Source: Lachnospiraceae bacterium
GTDB taxonomy: Bacteria; Bacillota; Clostridia; Lachnospirales; Lachnospiraceae
Reading direction: 5' to 3'
Length of the DNA stretch: 64,000 nucleotides
NCBI GenBank assembly: GCA_022768745.1
Contig: JALELK010000115.1
Location: 1 to 64,000, forward strand
Below, one piece after another: positions 38,496 through 48,990 of this stretch. Both the position numbers and the translations under genes were made by a program. The notes beneath the pieces are model-generated. The model saw only the letters and a program-made list of their open reading frames with translations, searched no databases and was not told where the DNA came from. Position 1 is the first letter of the stretch; the number at the start of each line of letters is the position of its first letter.

Positions 38496-39361
38496 TAGTA
38501 AAGAAAAACAGTGAAGAAATTTTAAGGGAACATAGATACAACCTGGGGGAATCAAAAGAATTACCGGTTCTTAAATTTGCGGCTTTTGAGAGGATTCCCT
38601 GGGTGAATCATTGCTTTACCACTAGAGATGGCGGCGTCAGCAAAGGAATGTTCCAAAGTCTGAATTTAAGTTATACCAGAGGCGATAATTCAGAAGATGT
38701 AACAGAAAATTACAGGAGGGTTGCTCAGGCTATGGGAACCGGACTGGACAGGATTGTCACCTCGGATCAAACTCATACAACCAATGTGAGAGTGGTGACA
38801 GATGCAGATGCCGGGAAGGGAATTGTCTGTCCAAGAGATTATTCTGATGTGGATGGATTGATTACCAACCAGCCAAATCTTTTGCTGGCCACCTTTTATG
38901 CGGATTGTGTTCCTTTGTACTTTATTGATACTAAAAATCATGCAATTGGTTTATCCCACTCTGGTTGGAGGGGAACGGTGAATCGCATGGGAGAGCAGAC
39001 CCTGAAGAAAATGCAGTACGCATTTGGCACAAAACCGGAAAACGTTCTCTGCGGAATCGGTCCTTCCATCTGTCAGGACTGTTACGAGGTCAGTGAAGAT
39101 GTGGCGGAGCAGTTTGCAGAGGAATTTAGAGAATTTCAGGATGAAATCTTAGAAAAGAAAGAAAATAAAAAATATCAGCTGAACTTGTGGAGAGCAAATC
39201 AACTTGTGTTAATACAGGCGGGTGTACCGGAAGGCAATATCGCTACAACCAACATCTGCACATGCTGTAATCCTAAAAAGTTGTTTTCCCACAGGGCGTC
39301 GGCCGGAAAAAGAGGAAATCTCGGAGCCTTTCTTATGATACGCTCTGAGGAGGAGGAATAG
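38492..39361 (+). CDS. Polyphenol oxidase/YfiH (PgeF)-family protein
   Basis: TRDGGVSKGMFQSLNLS, SDQTHTTNV, ATFYADCVPLYFID, AIGLSHSGWRGTVNRM; ATGA overlap with preceding gene. Confidence 0.9.
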   Translation: MIVKKNSEEILREHRYNLGESKELPVLKFAAFERIPWVNHCFTTRDGGVSKGMFQSLNLSYTRGDNSEDVTENYRRVAQAMGTGLDRIVTSDQTHTTNVRVVTDADAGKGIVCPRDYSDVDGLITNQPNLLLATFYADCVPLYFIDTKNHAIGLSHSGWRGTVNRMGEQTLKKMQYAFGTKPENVLCGIGPSICQDCYEVSEDVAEQFAEEFREFQDEILEKKENKKYQLNLWRANQLVLIQAGVPEGNIATTNICTCCNPKKLFSHRASAGKRGNLGAFLMIRSEEEE

Positions 39362-39364
39362 ATT

Positions 39365-40681
39365 ATGAGCATTGCTCATCAAATAGCTTCAGTTCAAGAA
39401 AATAGTGTGGCCCAAAAGGCCGGTATCGAGCCTATGGATGTGATTAAATCCTTAAATGGAGTGGAACTTAAGGATATTTTTGATTACTACTATTATTCGG
39501 ATGAACCAAGTTTAGATGTGGTGGTGGAAAAACCGGATCACCGATTAGTGAATATTCATATTGAAAAAGAAGAAGGTCAGGATTTAGGAGTTACCTTTGA
39601 AAACGGATTGATGGATGATTATAAGTCCTGTCACAACAAATGTATGTTTTGCTTTATTGATCAGATGCCACCGGGAATGCGGGATACCTTGTATTTTAAG
39701 GATGATGATACCAGATTATCCTTTCTGCAGGGGAATTATGTAACCCTTACAAATATGAAGGAGGATGACATTAACAGAATCATTCATTATCATCTGGCAC
39801 CGATTAATATTTCCGTACATGCCACTAATCCAGAGCTACGATGCAAAATGCTTCACAATCGGTTTGCCGGAGATATATTGGAAAAAATCAGACGTCTGGC
39901 GGATGCCGGGATTGAGATGAATTCCCAGATTGTACTGTGTAAAGGGGAAAACGACGGTGAGGAGCTGGACAGAAGCATCCGGGAACTTTTGGATTTTTAT
40001 CCTTACATGCAGAGCCTTTCTGTAGTACCTGTGGGCTTGACAAAATTCAGGAAAGGTTTGTATCCATTAGAACCTTTTGAAAAAGAGGATGCCAAACAGG
40101 TCCTTGAGACCATTCACAAGTGGCAGGATATCAGTTTTGAAAAATATGGAACCCATTTTGTTCAGGCTTCGGATGAGTGGTATCTGGTGGCAGGGCAGGA
40201 ACTTCCTACAGAGGAACGTTATGACGGCTATATGCAGTTGGAAAACGGAGTGGGAATGATACGTCTTTTGATGGATGAATTTCAAGATGCCCTGAAAAAG
40301 GAACACAGACATCCTTTCATGAAGGCAAAGAAGGTATCCGTGGCAACAGGGAGATTGGCAGCACCTTTTATTGAAACGCTATGCAAGGAATTTATGGGAA
40401 AATTCCCCAAAATAGAGATAGGAGTATATCCCATCCGAAACGATTTCTTTGGAGAACGAATCACGGTATCAGGCTTGATTACCGGTCAGGATTTAATTGC
40501 CCAGTTAAAGGACAAAGATTTGGGAGAATGCCTTTTTATTCCACAAAATATGGTGCGTCAACAGGAGAGAGATTTCCTGGATGACATAACTATTCCACAG
40601 GCAGAATCCGCTTTACAAGTAAAGATAGATATTGTAAAATCAAGCGGACAAGAATTTGTAAAACAGTTATTGACGCAGTGA
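39365..40681 (+). CDS. DUF512 family protein with PDZ-like N-terminus and radical-SAM-like Cys motif
   Basis: VQENSVAQKAGIEPMDVIKSLNG (PDZ-like), KSCHNKCMFCFIDQMPPGMRDTLYFKDDDTRLSFLQGNYVTLTN. Confidence 0.88.
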   Translation: MSIAHQIASVQENSVAQKAGIEPMDVIKSLNGVELKDIFDYYYYSDEPSLDVVVEKPDHRLVNIHIEKEEGQDLGVTFENGLMDDYKSCHNKCMFCFIDQMPPGMRDTLYFKDDDTRLSFLQGNYVTLTNMKEDDINRIIHYHLAPINISVHATNPELRCKMLHNRFAGDILEKIRRLADAGIEMNSQIVLCKGENDGEELDRSIRELLDFYPYMQSLSVVPVGLTKFRKGLYPLEPFEKEDAKQVLETIHKWQDISFEKYGTHFVQASDEWYLVAGQELPTEERYDGYMQLENGVGMIRLLMDEFQDALKKEHRHPFMKAKKVSVATGRLAAPFIETLCKEFMGKFPKIEIGVYPIRNDFFGERITVSGLITGQDLIAQLKDKDLGECLFIPQNMVRQQERDFLDDITIPQAESALQVKIDIVKSSGQEFVKQLLTQ

Positions 40682-40709
40682 TAGATGAGACAGCAGGCAG
40701 GAGGTTAGT

Positions 40710-42032
40710 ATGAGTAAACCGGTTGTAGCGATTGTGGGACGACCTAATGTAGGGAAATCCACATTGTTTAATGCTTTGGCGGGAGAGAGAATTTCCATTG
40801 TAAAAGACACTCCCGGAGTTACAAGAGACAGAATATATGCAGATATTACCTGGTTAAATTATGAGTTCACTATGATTGATACCGGAGGAATTGAGCCGGA
40901 GTCTAAGGATATTATTATCAGCCAGATGAGAGAACAGGCTCAGATTGCCATTGATACGGCAGATGTTATTATTTTTATGACAGATGTGAAGCAGGGATTG
41001 GTGGATTCCGACGCGAAGGTGGCGGATATGTTACGTCGTTCGCACAAGCCGGTGGTTCTGGTGGTTAATAAGGTAGATAACTTTGATAAATATATGGCAG
41101 ATGTCTATGAGTTTTACAATCTGGGTATTGGTGAGCCGATTCCTATTTCTTCTGCATCCATGCTTGGATTGGGAGATATGTTGGATCAGGTGACTTCTCA
41201 TTTTCCACAGAAAACCGAAGAGACAGAGGAGGATGAAATTCCAAAGATTGCCATTGTGGGAAAACCCAATGTAGGAAAATCCTCTATGATTAACCGTCTG
41301 GTGGGAGAAAACCGTGTGATTGTATCTGACATTGCAGGGACAACCAGAGATGCCATAGATACAAAGGTAAAGTATCATAATAAGGAATATATCTTTATTG
41401 ATACTGCAGGACTTCGCAGAAAGAGCAAGATTAAGGAAGAACTGGAGCGGTTTAGTATTATCCGAGCTGTGGCAGCCGTAGAAAAGGCAGATGTGGTTAT
41501 TGTGATGATTGATGCCACAGAAGGGGTTACGGAACAGGACGCCAAAATTGCCGGAATTGCCCATGAGAGAGGGAAAGGAATTATTATTGCTGTGAATAAA
41601 TGGGATGCCATTGAAAAAGATGACAAGACCATTTATAAGCATAAGGAGAAAATCAGACAGACCCTTTCTTTTATGCCCTATGCGGAAATTATGTTCATCT
41701 CTGTTTTGACAGGTCAGAGATTAAATAAGATTTATGATACCATTGACGCGGTGATTGAAAATAACTCTATGCGTGTGGCTACCGGTGTGTTAAATGAAAT
41801 CGTAACAGAAGCGGTTGCTATGCAACAGCCACCATCAGACAAGGGTAAGCGACTGAAGATTTATTATGTGACCCAGGTGGCAGTAAAGCCCCCGACTTTT
41901 GTTATTTTTGTTAATGACAAGGAACTGATGCATTTTTCCTATACCAGATATCTGGAAAATCGAATTCGTGATGCATTTGGATTCGAGGGAACTTCTCTGA
42001 AATTTATTATTCGGGAGAGAAAAGATGACTAA
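40710..42032 (+). CDS. der: Ribosome-associated GTPase Der (EngA)
   Basis: Two tandem G domains: [15 protein letters not shown] and [15 protein letters not shown]. Confidence 0.98.
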   Translation: MSKPVVAIVGRPNVGKSTLFNALAGERISIVKDTPGVTRDRIYADITWLNYEFTMIDTGGIEPESKDIIISQMREQAQIAIDTADVIIFMTDVKQGLVDSDAKVADMLRRSHKPVVLVVNKVDNFDKYMADVYEFYNLGIGEPIPISSASMLGLGDMLDQVTSHFPQKTEETEEDEIPKIAIVGKPNVGKSSMINRLVGENRVIVSDIAGTTRDAIDTKVKYHNKEYIFIDTAGLRRKSKIKEELERFSIIRAVAAVEKADVVIVMIDATEGVTEQDAKIAGIAHERGKGIIIAVNKWDAIEKDDKTIYKHKEKIRQTLSFMPYAEIMFISVLTGQRLNKIYDTIDAVIENNSMRVATGVLNEIVTEAVAMQQPPSDKGKRLKIYYVTQVAVKPPTFVIFVNDKELMHFSYTRYLENRIRDAFGFEGTSLKFIIRERKDD

Positions 42033-42684
42033 TATGATTGTTGCAAGATTGGTATCTATTCTGATAGGTTATGTTTTTGGTATGTTTTTATCCGGCTTTT
42101 TTATAGGAAAGGCAAAGGATGTGGACATTCGGAAACAGGGAAGCGGTAATATCGGCACCACAAATACGATGCGCATTTTGGGAATCCGGGTGGGAGCAAT
42201 TACGTTGCTTTTGGATTGTCTTAAGTGTATTGCCGGAATTGCTGTAGTATGGGCCGTATTCCAAGAAAGTCAGCCGGAGCACATCCGACTGTTGATGCTC
42301 TATGGTGCTTTGGGAGCTATCCTGGGACATGATTTTCCCGTGTTTATGAAGTTTAAGGGCGGCAAGGGGATTGCCTGTAGTTTTGGTATGATGATTGCGC
42401 TATATCCTCAGTTTCTGCCGGTTTGTGTGTTGGTATTTGCTATTGCAGTGGGACTGACGAGATTTGTCTCACTGGGCTCTATTTTGGCCGCAGTGGCATT
42501 GGCAGTACAGGTGATTGTAGTTGGAAATATGGGATATTTGTCTTACGGACCGGGTGATTTGTTGGAAGCACAGATTATTACATGTGTGATGGCAGTATTG
42601 GCAATCTATCTACATAAGAGTAACATCAAAAGATTATTGGCCGGCAACGAAAACAAGCTTTCCTTTAAATCAAAAAGAGATTAG
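42025..42684 (+). CDS. plsY: Glycerol-3-phosphate acyltransferase PlsY
   Basis: [41 protein letters not shown]; overlaps der by 8 bp. Confidence 0.95.
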   Translation: MTNMIVARLVSILIGYVFGMFLSGFFIGKAKDVDIRKQGSGNIGTTNTMRILGIRVGAITLLLDCLKCIAGIAVVWAVFQESQPEHIRLLMLYGALGAILGHDFPVFMKFKGGKGIACSFGMMIALYPQFLPVCVLVFAIAVGLTRFVSLGSILAAVALAVQVIVVGNMGYLSYGPGDLLEAQIITCVMAVLAIYLHKSNIKRLLAGNENKLSFKSKRD

Positions 42685-42793
42685 GAACAGCTTTATATGT
42701 TTTTTTACTACGTTTAACACGATTAGAAAGGCAGGGAGCAAAATTGAACATTTATTTTGCCCGCTGCTTTCTTGTATTTTTAGGAGGTATGAA

Positions 42794-43096
42794 ATGGTTA
42801 AGCATATTATTTTATGGAAGTTAAAAGAGGAGTACTCAGAGGAACAGAAGGCACAAATTAGAAAAGGCATCAAGGAAGGTCTTGAGGGATTAAAGGGACA
42901 GATACCGGGATTGGTTGACGTATTTGTCCGCACAGAATTTCTGCCAAGTTCAAATGCAGATGTTATGTTAGATACCACCTTTGAAAGTGCGGAAGCTTTA
43001 AAGAATTATGGAACACACCCGAAGCATGTTGCAGTGGCAGACGAAAAGGTCAGACCATATACTGCGATTCGTTCCTGTATGGATTATGAAGTGTAA
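42794..43096 (+). CDS. Dabb (stress-responsive alpha/beta barrel) family protein
   Basis: MVKHIILWKLKEEYSEEQ...VMLDTTFESAEALKNYGTHPKHVAVADEKVRP. Confidence 0.85.
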   Translation: MVKHIILWKLKEEYSEEQKAQIRKGIKEGLEGLKGQIPGLVDVFVRTEFLPSSNADVMLDTTFESAEALKNYGTHPKHVAVADEKVRPYTAIRSCMDYEV

Positions 43097-43105
43097 AAAA
43101 ACGCA

Positions 43106-43134
43106 TTGACTACCACATATTGTGGTGATAGAAT
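43106..43134 (+). promoter_or_regulatory. nrdD promoter, spacer occupied by an NrdR-like box
   Basis: TTGACT-accacatattgtggtga(17)-TAGAAT. Confidence 0.65.
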
Positions 43135-43160
43135 AAGTAACAGTACACAATATATGGTGC
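43113..43160 (+). promoter_or_regulatory. Paired NrdR-type operators
   Basis: Box 2 ACACAATATATGGTGC (43145-43160) matches 14/16 of ACACWATATATWGTGT; weaker box 1 CCACATATTGTGGTGA (43113-43128), 16-bp gap. Confidence 0.7.
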
Positions 43161-43210
43161 ACACTTGATTGGGTTATCAATATATAGACGAAAAGAAAGG
43201 GACGATTGGA

Positions 43211-45331
43211 TTGGTTAAAGTAGTAAAAAAAGACGGAACATTAGAGGATTTTAATGTACAAAAAGTAGTGGATGCTGTGAACAAATCTGCATGTAGGGTG
43301 CTGATTAATTTTACAGAGGAAGAAGAAAAATTTATCTGTCAGTTTGTAGAAGAAAAAGTAGCAGCCCTTGGAATAGACAGAATTCAGATTGCTCAGATGC
43401 ACAACATCGTAGAGGGAGCATTGGAGAGGGTGAATCCTGTAGTTGCCAAGAGTTACAGAGATTACAGAAATTATAAGCAGGATTTTGTACAAATGCTGGA
43501 TGATGTCTACACAAAGAGCCAGTCCATTATGTATATCGGTGATAAGGAAAATGCAAATACAGACAGTGCCCTTGTTTCCACCAAGAGAAGCTTGATTTTT
43601 AATGAGTTTAACAGAGAATTGTACAAGAAATTCTTCTTGACGACAGAGGAAATCCAGGCCATCCGGGATGGTTATATTTATATTCATGATATGTCTGCAA
43701 GACGAGATACTATGAACTGCTGTCTGTTTAATGTACAGGAAGTTTTGCAGGGTGGTTTTGAGATGGGAAATATCTGGTATAACGAGCCAAAGACGTTGGA
43801 TGTAGCTTTTGATGTTATCGGAGATATTGTGCTTTCTGCGGCATCTCAGCAGTACGGCGGATTCACTGTGCCTAGTGCAGATTTGATTTTGGAGTCCTAT
43901 GCAGAAAAATCCTACGCAGCCTACGTGGAAAAATATGTTTCCTATGGCTTGTCCAAGGAAAAGGCAGAGGACATTGCGTATAAGGACGTAAAGCGTGATT
44001 TTGAACAGGGATTCCAGGGTTGGGAATACAAGTTTAATACAGTGGCCAGTAGCCGAGGAGATTATCCGTTTATTACCGTAACTGCCGGTACAGGAACTTC
44101 TCGCTTTGCCAAAATGGCAACCATTACCATGTTGGAAGTCCGAATGAAAGGTCAGGGCAAGAAAGGTCATAAGAAACCGGTATTATTCCCGAAGATTGTA
44201 TTTTTGTATGATGAAAATCTTCATGGCCCGGGAAAAGAGCTTGAAGATGTATTTGAGGCAGGAATTGAGTGTTCCAGAAAAACCATGTATCCGGATTGGC
44301 TGAGCCTTACCGGTAAAGGTTACATCGCAAGTATGTATAAGCAATATGGTCAGATTATCAGTCCTATGGGATGTCGTGCCTTCTTATCTCCATGGTATGA
44401 AAGAGGCGGAATGTATCCGGCAGATGACAAGGATACACCGGTATTTGTCGGACGATTTAACATTGGTGCGGTTAGTTTGCACTTGCCAATGATTCTGGCA
44501 AAGGCCAGACAGGAGAGCAAGGATTTCTACGAGGTGCTGGATTACTATCTTGAGTTAATTCGTAGATTACACATTCGTACCTACGCATATTTGGGAGAGA
44601 TGAGAGCATCCACAAACCCATTGGCATATTGCGAAGGTGGATTTTATGGTGGACATTTAAATTACAATGATAAAATCAAACCTATCTTGAAGTCAGCCAC
44701 CGCATCCTTTGGAATTACAGCTTTTAATGAGTTACAGGAGTTGTACAACGGAAAATCTCTGGTGGAAGACGGACAGTTTGCGGTTGAGGTGTTGGAACAT
44801 ATCAATCAAAAAATTGAAGAGTTTAAAAAAGAGGATGGAAATCTTTATGCCATTTACGGTACGCCGGCAGAAAACCTCTGTGGTCTTCAGGTAAAACAGT
44901 TCCGTAAAAAATATGGAATTATTGAAAATGTTTCTGACAGAGAGTATGTAAGTAATAGTTTTCACTGTCACGTGACAGAGGATATCACACCAATTCAGAA
45001 ACAGGATTTAGAGTATCGTTTCTGGGAACTTTCAAATGGTGGTAAGATTCAGTATGTAAAGTATCCAATCAGCTACAATAAGGAGGCAGTCAAGACTCTG
45101 GTGCGCAGAGCTATGGATATGGGATTTTACGAAGGGGTAAACCTTTCTTTAGCATACTGTGATGATTGCGGACATGAAGAACTGGAAATGGATGTCTGTC
45201 CGGTTTGCGGAAGCAAAAACCTTACGAAAATTGAGAGAATGAATGGGTATCTGTCTTATTCAAGAGTGAAGGGAGATACTCGATTGAATGATGCCAAAAT
45301 GGCAGAAATATCTGAAAGAAAGAGTATGTAG
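43211..45331 (+). CDS. nrdD: Anaerobic ribonucleoside-triphosphate reductase (ORF extends upstream to 43169)
   Basis: ATP-cone VVKKDGTLEDFNVQKVVDAVNKS, CDDCG...CPVCGS zinc site, C-terminal glycyl-radical-type MNGYL; TTG 43211 likely start, upstream TTG is too close to operator. Confidence 0.95.
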   Translation: MVKVVKKDGTLEDFNVQKVVDAVNKSACRVLINFTEEEEKFICQFVEEKVAALGIDRIQIAQMHNIVEGALERVNPVVAKSYRDYRNYKQDFVQMLDDVYTKSQSIMYIGDKENANTDSALVSTKRSLIFNEFNRELYKKFFLTTEEIQAIRDGYIYIHDMSARRDTMNCCLFNVQEVLQGGFEMGNIWYNEPKTLDVAFDVIGDIVLSAASQQYGGFTVPSADLILESYAEKSYAAYVEKYVSYGLSKEKAEDIAYKDVKRDFEQGFQGWEYKFNTVASSRGDYPFITVTAGTGTSRFAKMATITMLEVRMKGQGKKGHKKPVLFPKIVFLYDENLHGPGKELEDVFEAGIECSRKTMYPDWLSLTGKGYIASMYKQYGQIISPMGCRAFLSPWYERGGMYPADDKDTPVFVGRFNIGAVSLHLPMILAKARQESKDFYEVLDYYLELIRRLHIRTYAYLGEMRASTNPLAYCEGGFYGGHLNYNDKIKPILKSATASFGITAFNELQELYNGKSLVEDGQFAVEVLEHINQKIEEFKKEDGNLYAIYGTPAENLCGLQVKQFRKKYGIIENVSDREYVSNSFHCHVTEDITPIQKQDLEYRFWELSNGGKIQYVKYPISYNKEAVKTLVRRAMDMGFYEGVNLSLAYCDDCGHEELEMDVCPVCGSKNLTKIERMNGYLSYSRVKGDTRLNDAKMAEISERKSM

Positions 45332-45345
45332 ATTAGGTGGAGTAA

Positions 45346-45837
45346 ATGCGTTATCATAATATAACAAAGGATGATATGTTAAACGGAGATGGCCTTCGGG
45401 TGGTTTTGTGGGTTGCCGGATGTGATCACTGTTGTAAGGAATGTCAAAATCCCATCACATGGGACCCGAATGGTGGCTTGGAATTTGACCAGGGAGCAAA
45501 GGATGAGCTGTTTGAAGCTCTGGATAAGGATTACATTTCCGGAATTACTTTCAGCGGAGGAGATCCACTTTATTTTGGCAATCGTCCGGATGTGGAGAAA
45601 CTGGCTGAGGAAGTTCACCGGAGATTTCCACAGAAAACCATCTGGATGTACACCGGATTCACCTATGAAGCTATATCAGATTTGAAGGTGTTGGATTACG
45701 TGGATGTTTTGGTGGATGGTGAATTTGTTGTTGAACAAAAGAATACACAACTCTATTGGAGAGGAAGTGCCAATCAAAGGGTGATTGATGTTAAGGCATC
45801 AAAAAAAGCCGGTGAAGTGATTCTACACTGTGAATAG
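45346..45837 (+). CDS. nrdG: Anaerobic ribonucleotide reductase activating protein
   Basis: NGDGLRVVLWVAGCDHCCKECQNPITWD, GITFSGGDPL. Confidence 0.96.
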   Translation: MRYHNITKDDMLNGDGLRVVLWVAGCDHCCKECQNPITWDPNGGLEFDQGAKDELFEALDKDYISGITFSGGDPLYFGNRPDVEKLAEEVHRRFPQKTIWMYTGFTYEAISDLKVLDYVDVLVDGEFVVEQKNTQLYWRGSANQRVIDVKASKKAGEVILHCE

Positions 45838-45846
45838 GAGAGTAAA

Positions 45847-46284
45847 ATGATATTACAGATAAAAAAATTGACCGATACTGCGAAAATCCCGGAGAGAGGC
45901 AGTTCTATGGCTGCGGGTTATGATCTTTTTGCAGACATTAAAGATGAGGTAATCATTAAACCTCACACCACTTTTATGGTGGGAACAGGAGTGGCTGTTG
46001 CAATTCCGGAGGGGTATTTCGGCGGTATTTATGCCAGAAGCGGATTGTCAGCAAAAGAAGGTCTTCGTCCGGCAAATTGTACCGGAGTGGTAGATGCAGA
46101 TTATCGGGGAGAAATAAAGGTTGCATTACACAATGATTCTGAGGAGAAAAGAACCATTGCCCCGGGACAGAAAATCGCCCAGATGGTGGTGAGTCCATTT
46201 TTAAGTGTTGAATTTTCCCAGGTGGAGGAATTGGACGACACAGACAGGGGCGAAGGAGGATTTGGTTCCACAGGTAAAATGTAG
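45847..46284 (+). CDS. dut: dUTP diphosphatase
   Basis: GSSMAAGYDLFAD, ARSGLSAKEGL, GVVDADYRGEIKV, RGEGGFGSTGK. Confidence 0.96.
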   Translation: MILQIKKLTDTAKIPERGSSMAAGYDLFADIKDEVIIKPHTTFMVGTGVAVAIPEGYFGGIYARSGLSAKEGLRPANCTGVVDADYRGEIKVALHNDSEEKRTIAPGQKIAQMVVSPFLSVEFSQVEELDDTDRGEGGFGSTGKM

Positions 46285-46295
46285 GAGGTATTTTT

Positions 46296-46961
46296 ATGGG
46301 AGAGAAATTACAAAGTATCAGAGACAGAATGGTAAAGTTTTACGCAGCAAATGATAACGCTATCGTGTTAAATGCTGTGCCGGGACACTTTGCTACCAGT
46401 TCATCACATATTAATTTTTATATTGATATGACCAGTTTAAAGACCAGAGCCAAGGATGCCAGAGAGGTGGCAAGAGCGATCAAAAACAAAATGCTTCACG
46501 AGGTTTCCTCTGTAGATACCATTGTATGTATGGACGGAACAGAAGTAATTGGCGGATTTTTGGCAGAGGAGTTGGAGAAGAGTCATTTTGCTACTAACAA
46601 CAAACATGAGACAGTATACATTGTTTCACCGGAGGTAAACAGCATCAATCAGCTTCTGTTTCGTGAAAACACCAGACCTGCCATCGAGGGGAAAGATGTG
46701 TTACTACTTTTGGCAACTATGACCACCGGAGATACTGTTCGCAGAAGTCTGGAATGTATTGAGTATTATGGCGGAAATATTGTGGGTGTGTCTCCTATTT
46801 TCGGAACTATGGATAAGGTGGGGGATACAAAAGTATTTCCACTGTTTACAGCCAATGATTTACCGGGATATGCTACTTATACTCCTCATGAATGTCCGTA
46901 TTGTAAGAAGGGCATTCCGATTGAGGCGATGGTAAATGGATTTGGTTATTCAAAATTATAA
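46296..46961 (+). CDS. Phosphoribosyltransferase-like protein (OPRT-like) with altered PRPP loop
   Basis: PRTase-type order ending in CPYCKKGIPIEA; PRPP-loop position reads DVLLLLATMTTGDTVRRS. Confidence 0.75.
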   Translation: MGEKLQSIRDRMVKFYAANDNAIVLNAVPGHFATSSSHINFYIDMTSLKTRAKDAREVARAIKNKMLHEVSSVDTIVCMDGTEVIGGFLAEELEKSHFATNNKHETVYIVSPEVNSINQLLFRENTRPAIEGKDVLLLLATMTTGDTVRRSLECIEYYGGNIVGVSPIFGTMDKVGDTKVFPLFTANDLPGYATYTPHECPYCKKGIPIEAMVNGFGYSKL

Positions 46962-47035
46962 TTAGAAAAAGCAAAAGTTTGCGCCGGACGTAAGTTAGGC
47001 GCATTCTTTTCGGTTAATTGAGAGGTTTATTTTTT

Positions 47036-48958
47036 ATGGCAAAAAACAACGTATATGACGAGAGCAGCATATCAATCTTAGAGGGGCTGGAAGCCGTTCG
47101 TAAAAGACCCGGAATGTACATCGGAAGTGTTTCCAGAAAGGGGTTGAACCATCTGGTATATGAGATTGTAGACAACTCAGTGGACGAACATTTGGCGGGA
47201 GAATGTGATACGATTTATGTCACGTTGGAAGCAGACGGTTCCTGTACGGTAGAAGACAATGGACGAGGTATCCCTGTGGGATTGCACGCAAAAGGCATCT
47301 CGGCAGCCAGAGTTGTATTTACCACATTACACGCCGGAGGAAAATTTGATGACAGTGTGTACAAAACCAGTGGAGGATTGCACGGAGTGGGTTCTTCGGT
47401 GGTGAATGCCTTATCCACTTATATGGATGTGGAAATTTCCAGAGACGGCTATGTTCATCACGACCGTTACGAGAGAGGAAATCCGGTGATTAAACTGGAA
47501 AATGGATTGCTTCCCACCATTGGTAAGACCAAGAAAACCGGGACAAAAATTAATTTTTTGCCGGATCCGGAAATCTTTGAAAAAACAAGATTCAAGGAAG
47601 ACGAGATAAAGAGCAGGATGCATGAGACCGCCTACTTAAATCCTAAGCTGACCATTATTTATGAGGACAGACGCGGGGCAGAAGTGGAGCATATTGAATA
47701 TCATGAGCCGGACGGGATTATTGGATTTGTAAAGGATATTAACAAGAATTCCGAAGCGCTTCATGATGTGGTTTATTTTTCCGGAGAAGCGGATGGCATC
47801 CAGGTTGAGGTGGCATTTCAGTATTGCAACGAATTCCATGAGAATATTTTGGGATTCTGTAACAACATATACAATGCTGAGGGTGGTACCCATATCACAG
47901 GATTTAAGACGGTGTTTACCACTGTCATTAACAACTATGCCAGAGAGCTTGGAATTTTAAAGGACAAGGATGCCAACTTTAATGGTACAGATGTGAGAAA
48001 CGGAATGACAGCAGTGGTTTCTATCAAACACCCGGCACCGCGTTTTGAGGGACAGACAAAGACAAAACTGGATAACCAGGATGCATCAAAGGCGACAGCA
48101 AAGGTGACCAATGATGAAATCCAGTTGTTTTTCGACCGAAATGTGGAGACATTAAAGGCAGTGATTTCCTGTGCAGAAAAAGCAGCAAAGATTCGTAAGA
48201 CAGAAGAGAGAGCAAAGACAAATCTTTTGACGAAACAGAAATTTTCCTTTGACAGCAACGGAAAACTTGCCAATTGTGAGAGCAGAGATGCCAGCCAGTG
48301 TGAAATCTTTATTGTGGAGGGAGACTCTGCCGGCGGTTCTGCCAAGATGGCCAGAAATCGTATGTATCAGGCCATTATGCCGATTCGGGGAAAAATCTTA
48401 AATGTTGAGAAGGCCAGTATCGATAAAGTCCTTGCCAATGCAGAGATTAAGACTATGATTAATGCCTTTGGCTGCGGTTTTTCAGAAGGATATGGTAATG
48501 ATTTTGACATTACAAAACTGCGCTATGACAAGATTATTATTATGGCAGATGCGGATGTGGACGGAGCCCATATCTCTACCTTGCTTTTAACCCTTTTTTA
48601 CCGTTTTATGCCGGAGCTGATTTACCAGGGACATGTTTATATTGCTATGCCGCCTTTGTACAAGGCGATTCCATCCAGAGGAGAAGAGGAGTATCTCTAT
48701 GATGATGCCGCTTTGGACAAGTACCGCAAAACCCACACCGGCAATTTTACCCTGCAACGTTATAAAGGATTAGGGGAAATGGATGCGGAACAGTTGTGGG
48801 AGACCACATTGGACCCTGAGAGACGAATGCTGAAAAAGGTTGAGATTGAAGACGGAAGAATGGCCTCAGACGTGACAGAGATGCTTATGGGAAATGAGGT
48901 TCCGCCTAGAAGAGCATTTATATATGAACATGCCTTAGATGCAGAGTTAGATATATAG
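47036..48958 (+). CDS. Type IIA topoisomerase ATPase subunit (GyrB/ParE)
   Basis: GLEAVRKRPGMYIGS, EIVDNSVDEHLAG, EGDSAGGSAKMARNR, MADADVDGAHI. Confidence 0.95.
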   Translation: MAKNNVYDESSISILEGLEAVRKRPGMYIGSVSRKGLNHLVYEIVDNSVDEHLAGECDTIYVTLEADGSCTVEDNGRGIPVGLHAKGISAARVVFTTLHAGGKFDDSVYKTSGGLHGVGSSVVNALSTYMDVEISRDGYVHHDRYERGNPVIKLENGLLPTIGKTKKTGTKINFLPDPEIFEKTRFKEDEIKSRMHETAYLNPKLTIIYEDRRGAEVEHIEYHEPDGIIGFVKDINKNSEALHDVVYFSGEADGIQVEVAFQYCNEFHENILGFCNNIYNAEGGTHITGFKTVFTTVINNYARELGILKDKDANFNGTDVRNGMTAVVSIKHPAPRFEGQTKTKLDNQDASKATAKVTNDEIQLFFDRNVETLKAVISCAEKAAKIRKTEERAKTNLLTKQKFSFDSNGKLANCESRDASQCEIFIVEGDSAGGSAKMARNRMYQAIMPIRGKILNVEKASIDKVLANAEIKTMINAFGCGFSEGYGNDFDITKLRYDKIIIMADADVDGAHISTLLLTLFYRFMPELIYQGHVYIAMPPLYKAIPSRGEEEYLYDDAALDKYRKTHTGNFTLQRYKGLGEMDAEQLWETTLDPERRMLKKVEIEDGRMASDVTEMLMGNEVPPRRAFIYEHALDAELDI

Positions 48959-48990
48959 TGATGAGTAAGTTCACAAGGAGATTGAAATAA

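Noticed and set aside
46978-47010. TGCGCC...GGCGCA hairpin before the topoisomerase gene as a terminator
   Set aside because: Only a 6-bp stem with a long loop and an interrupted T tract; not strong enough to call
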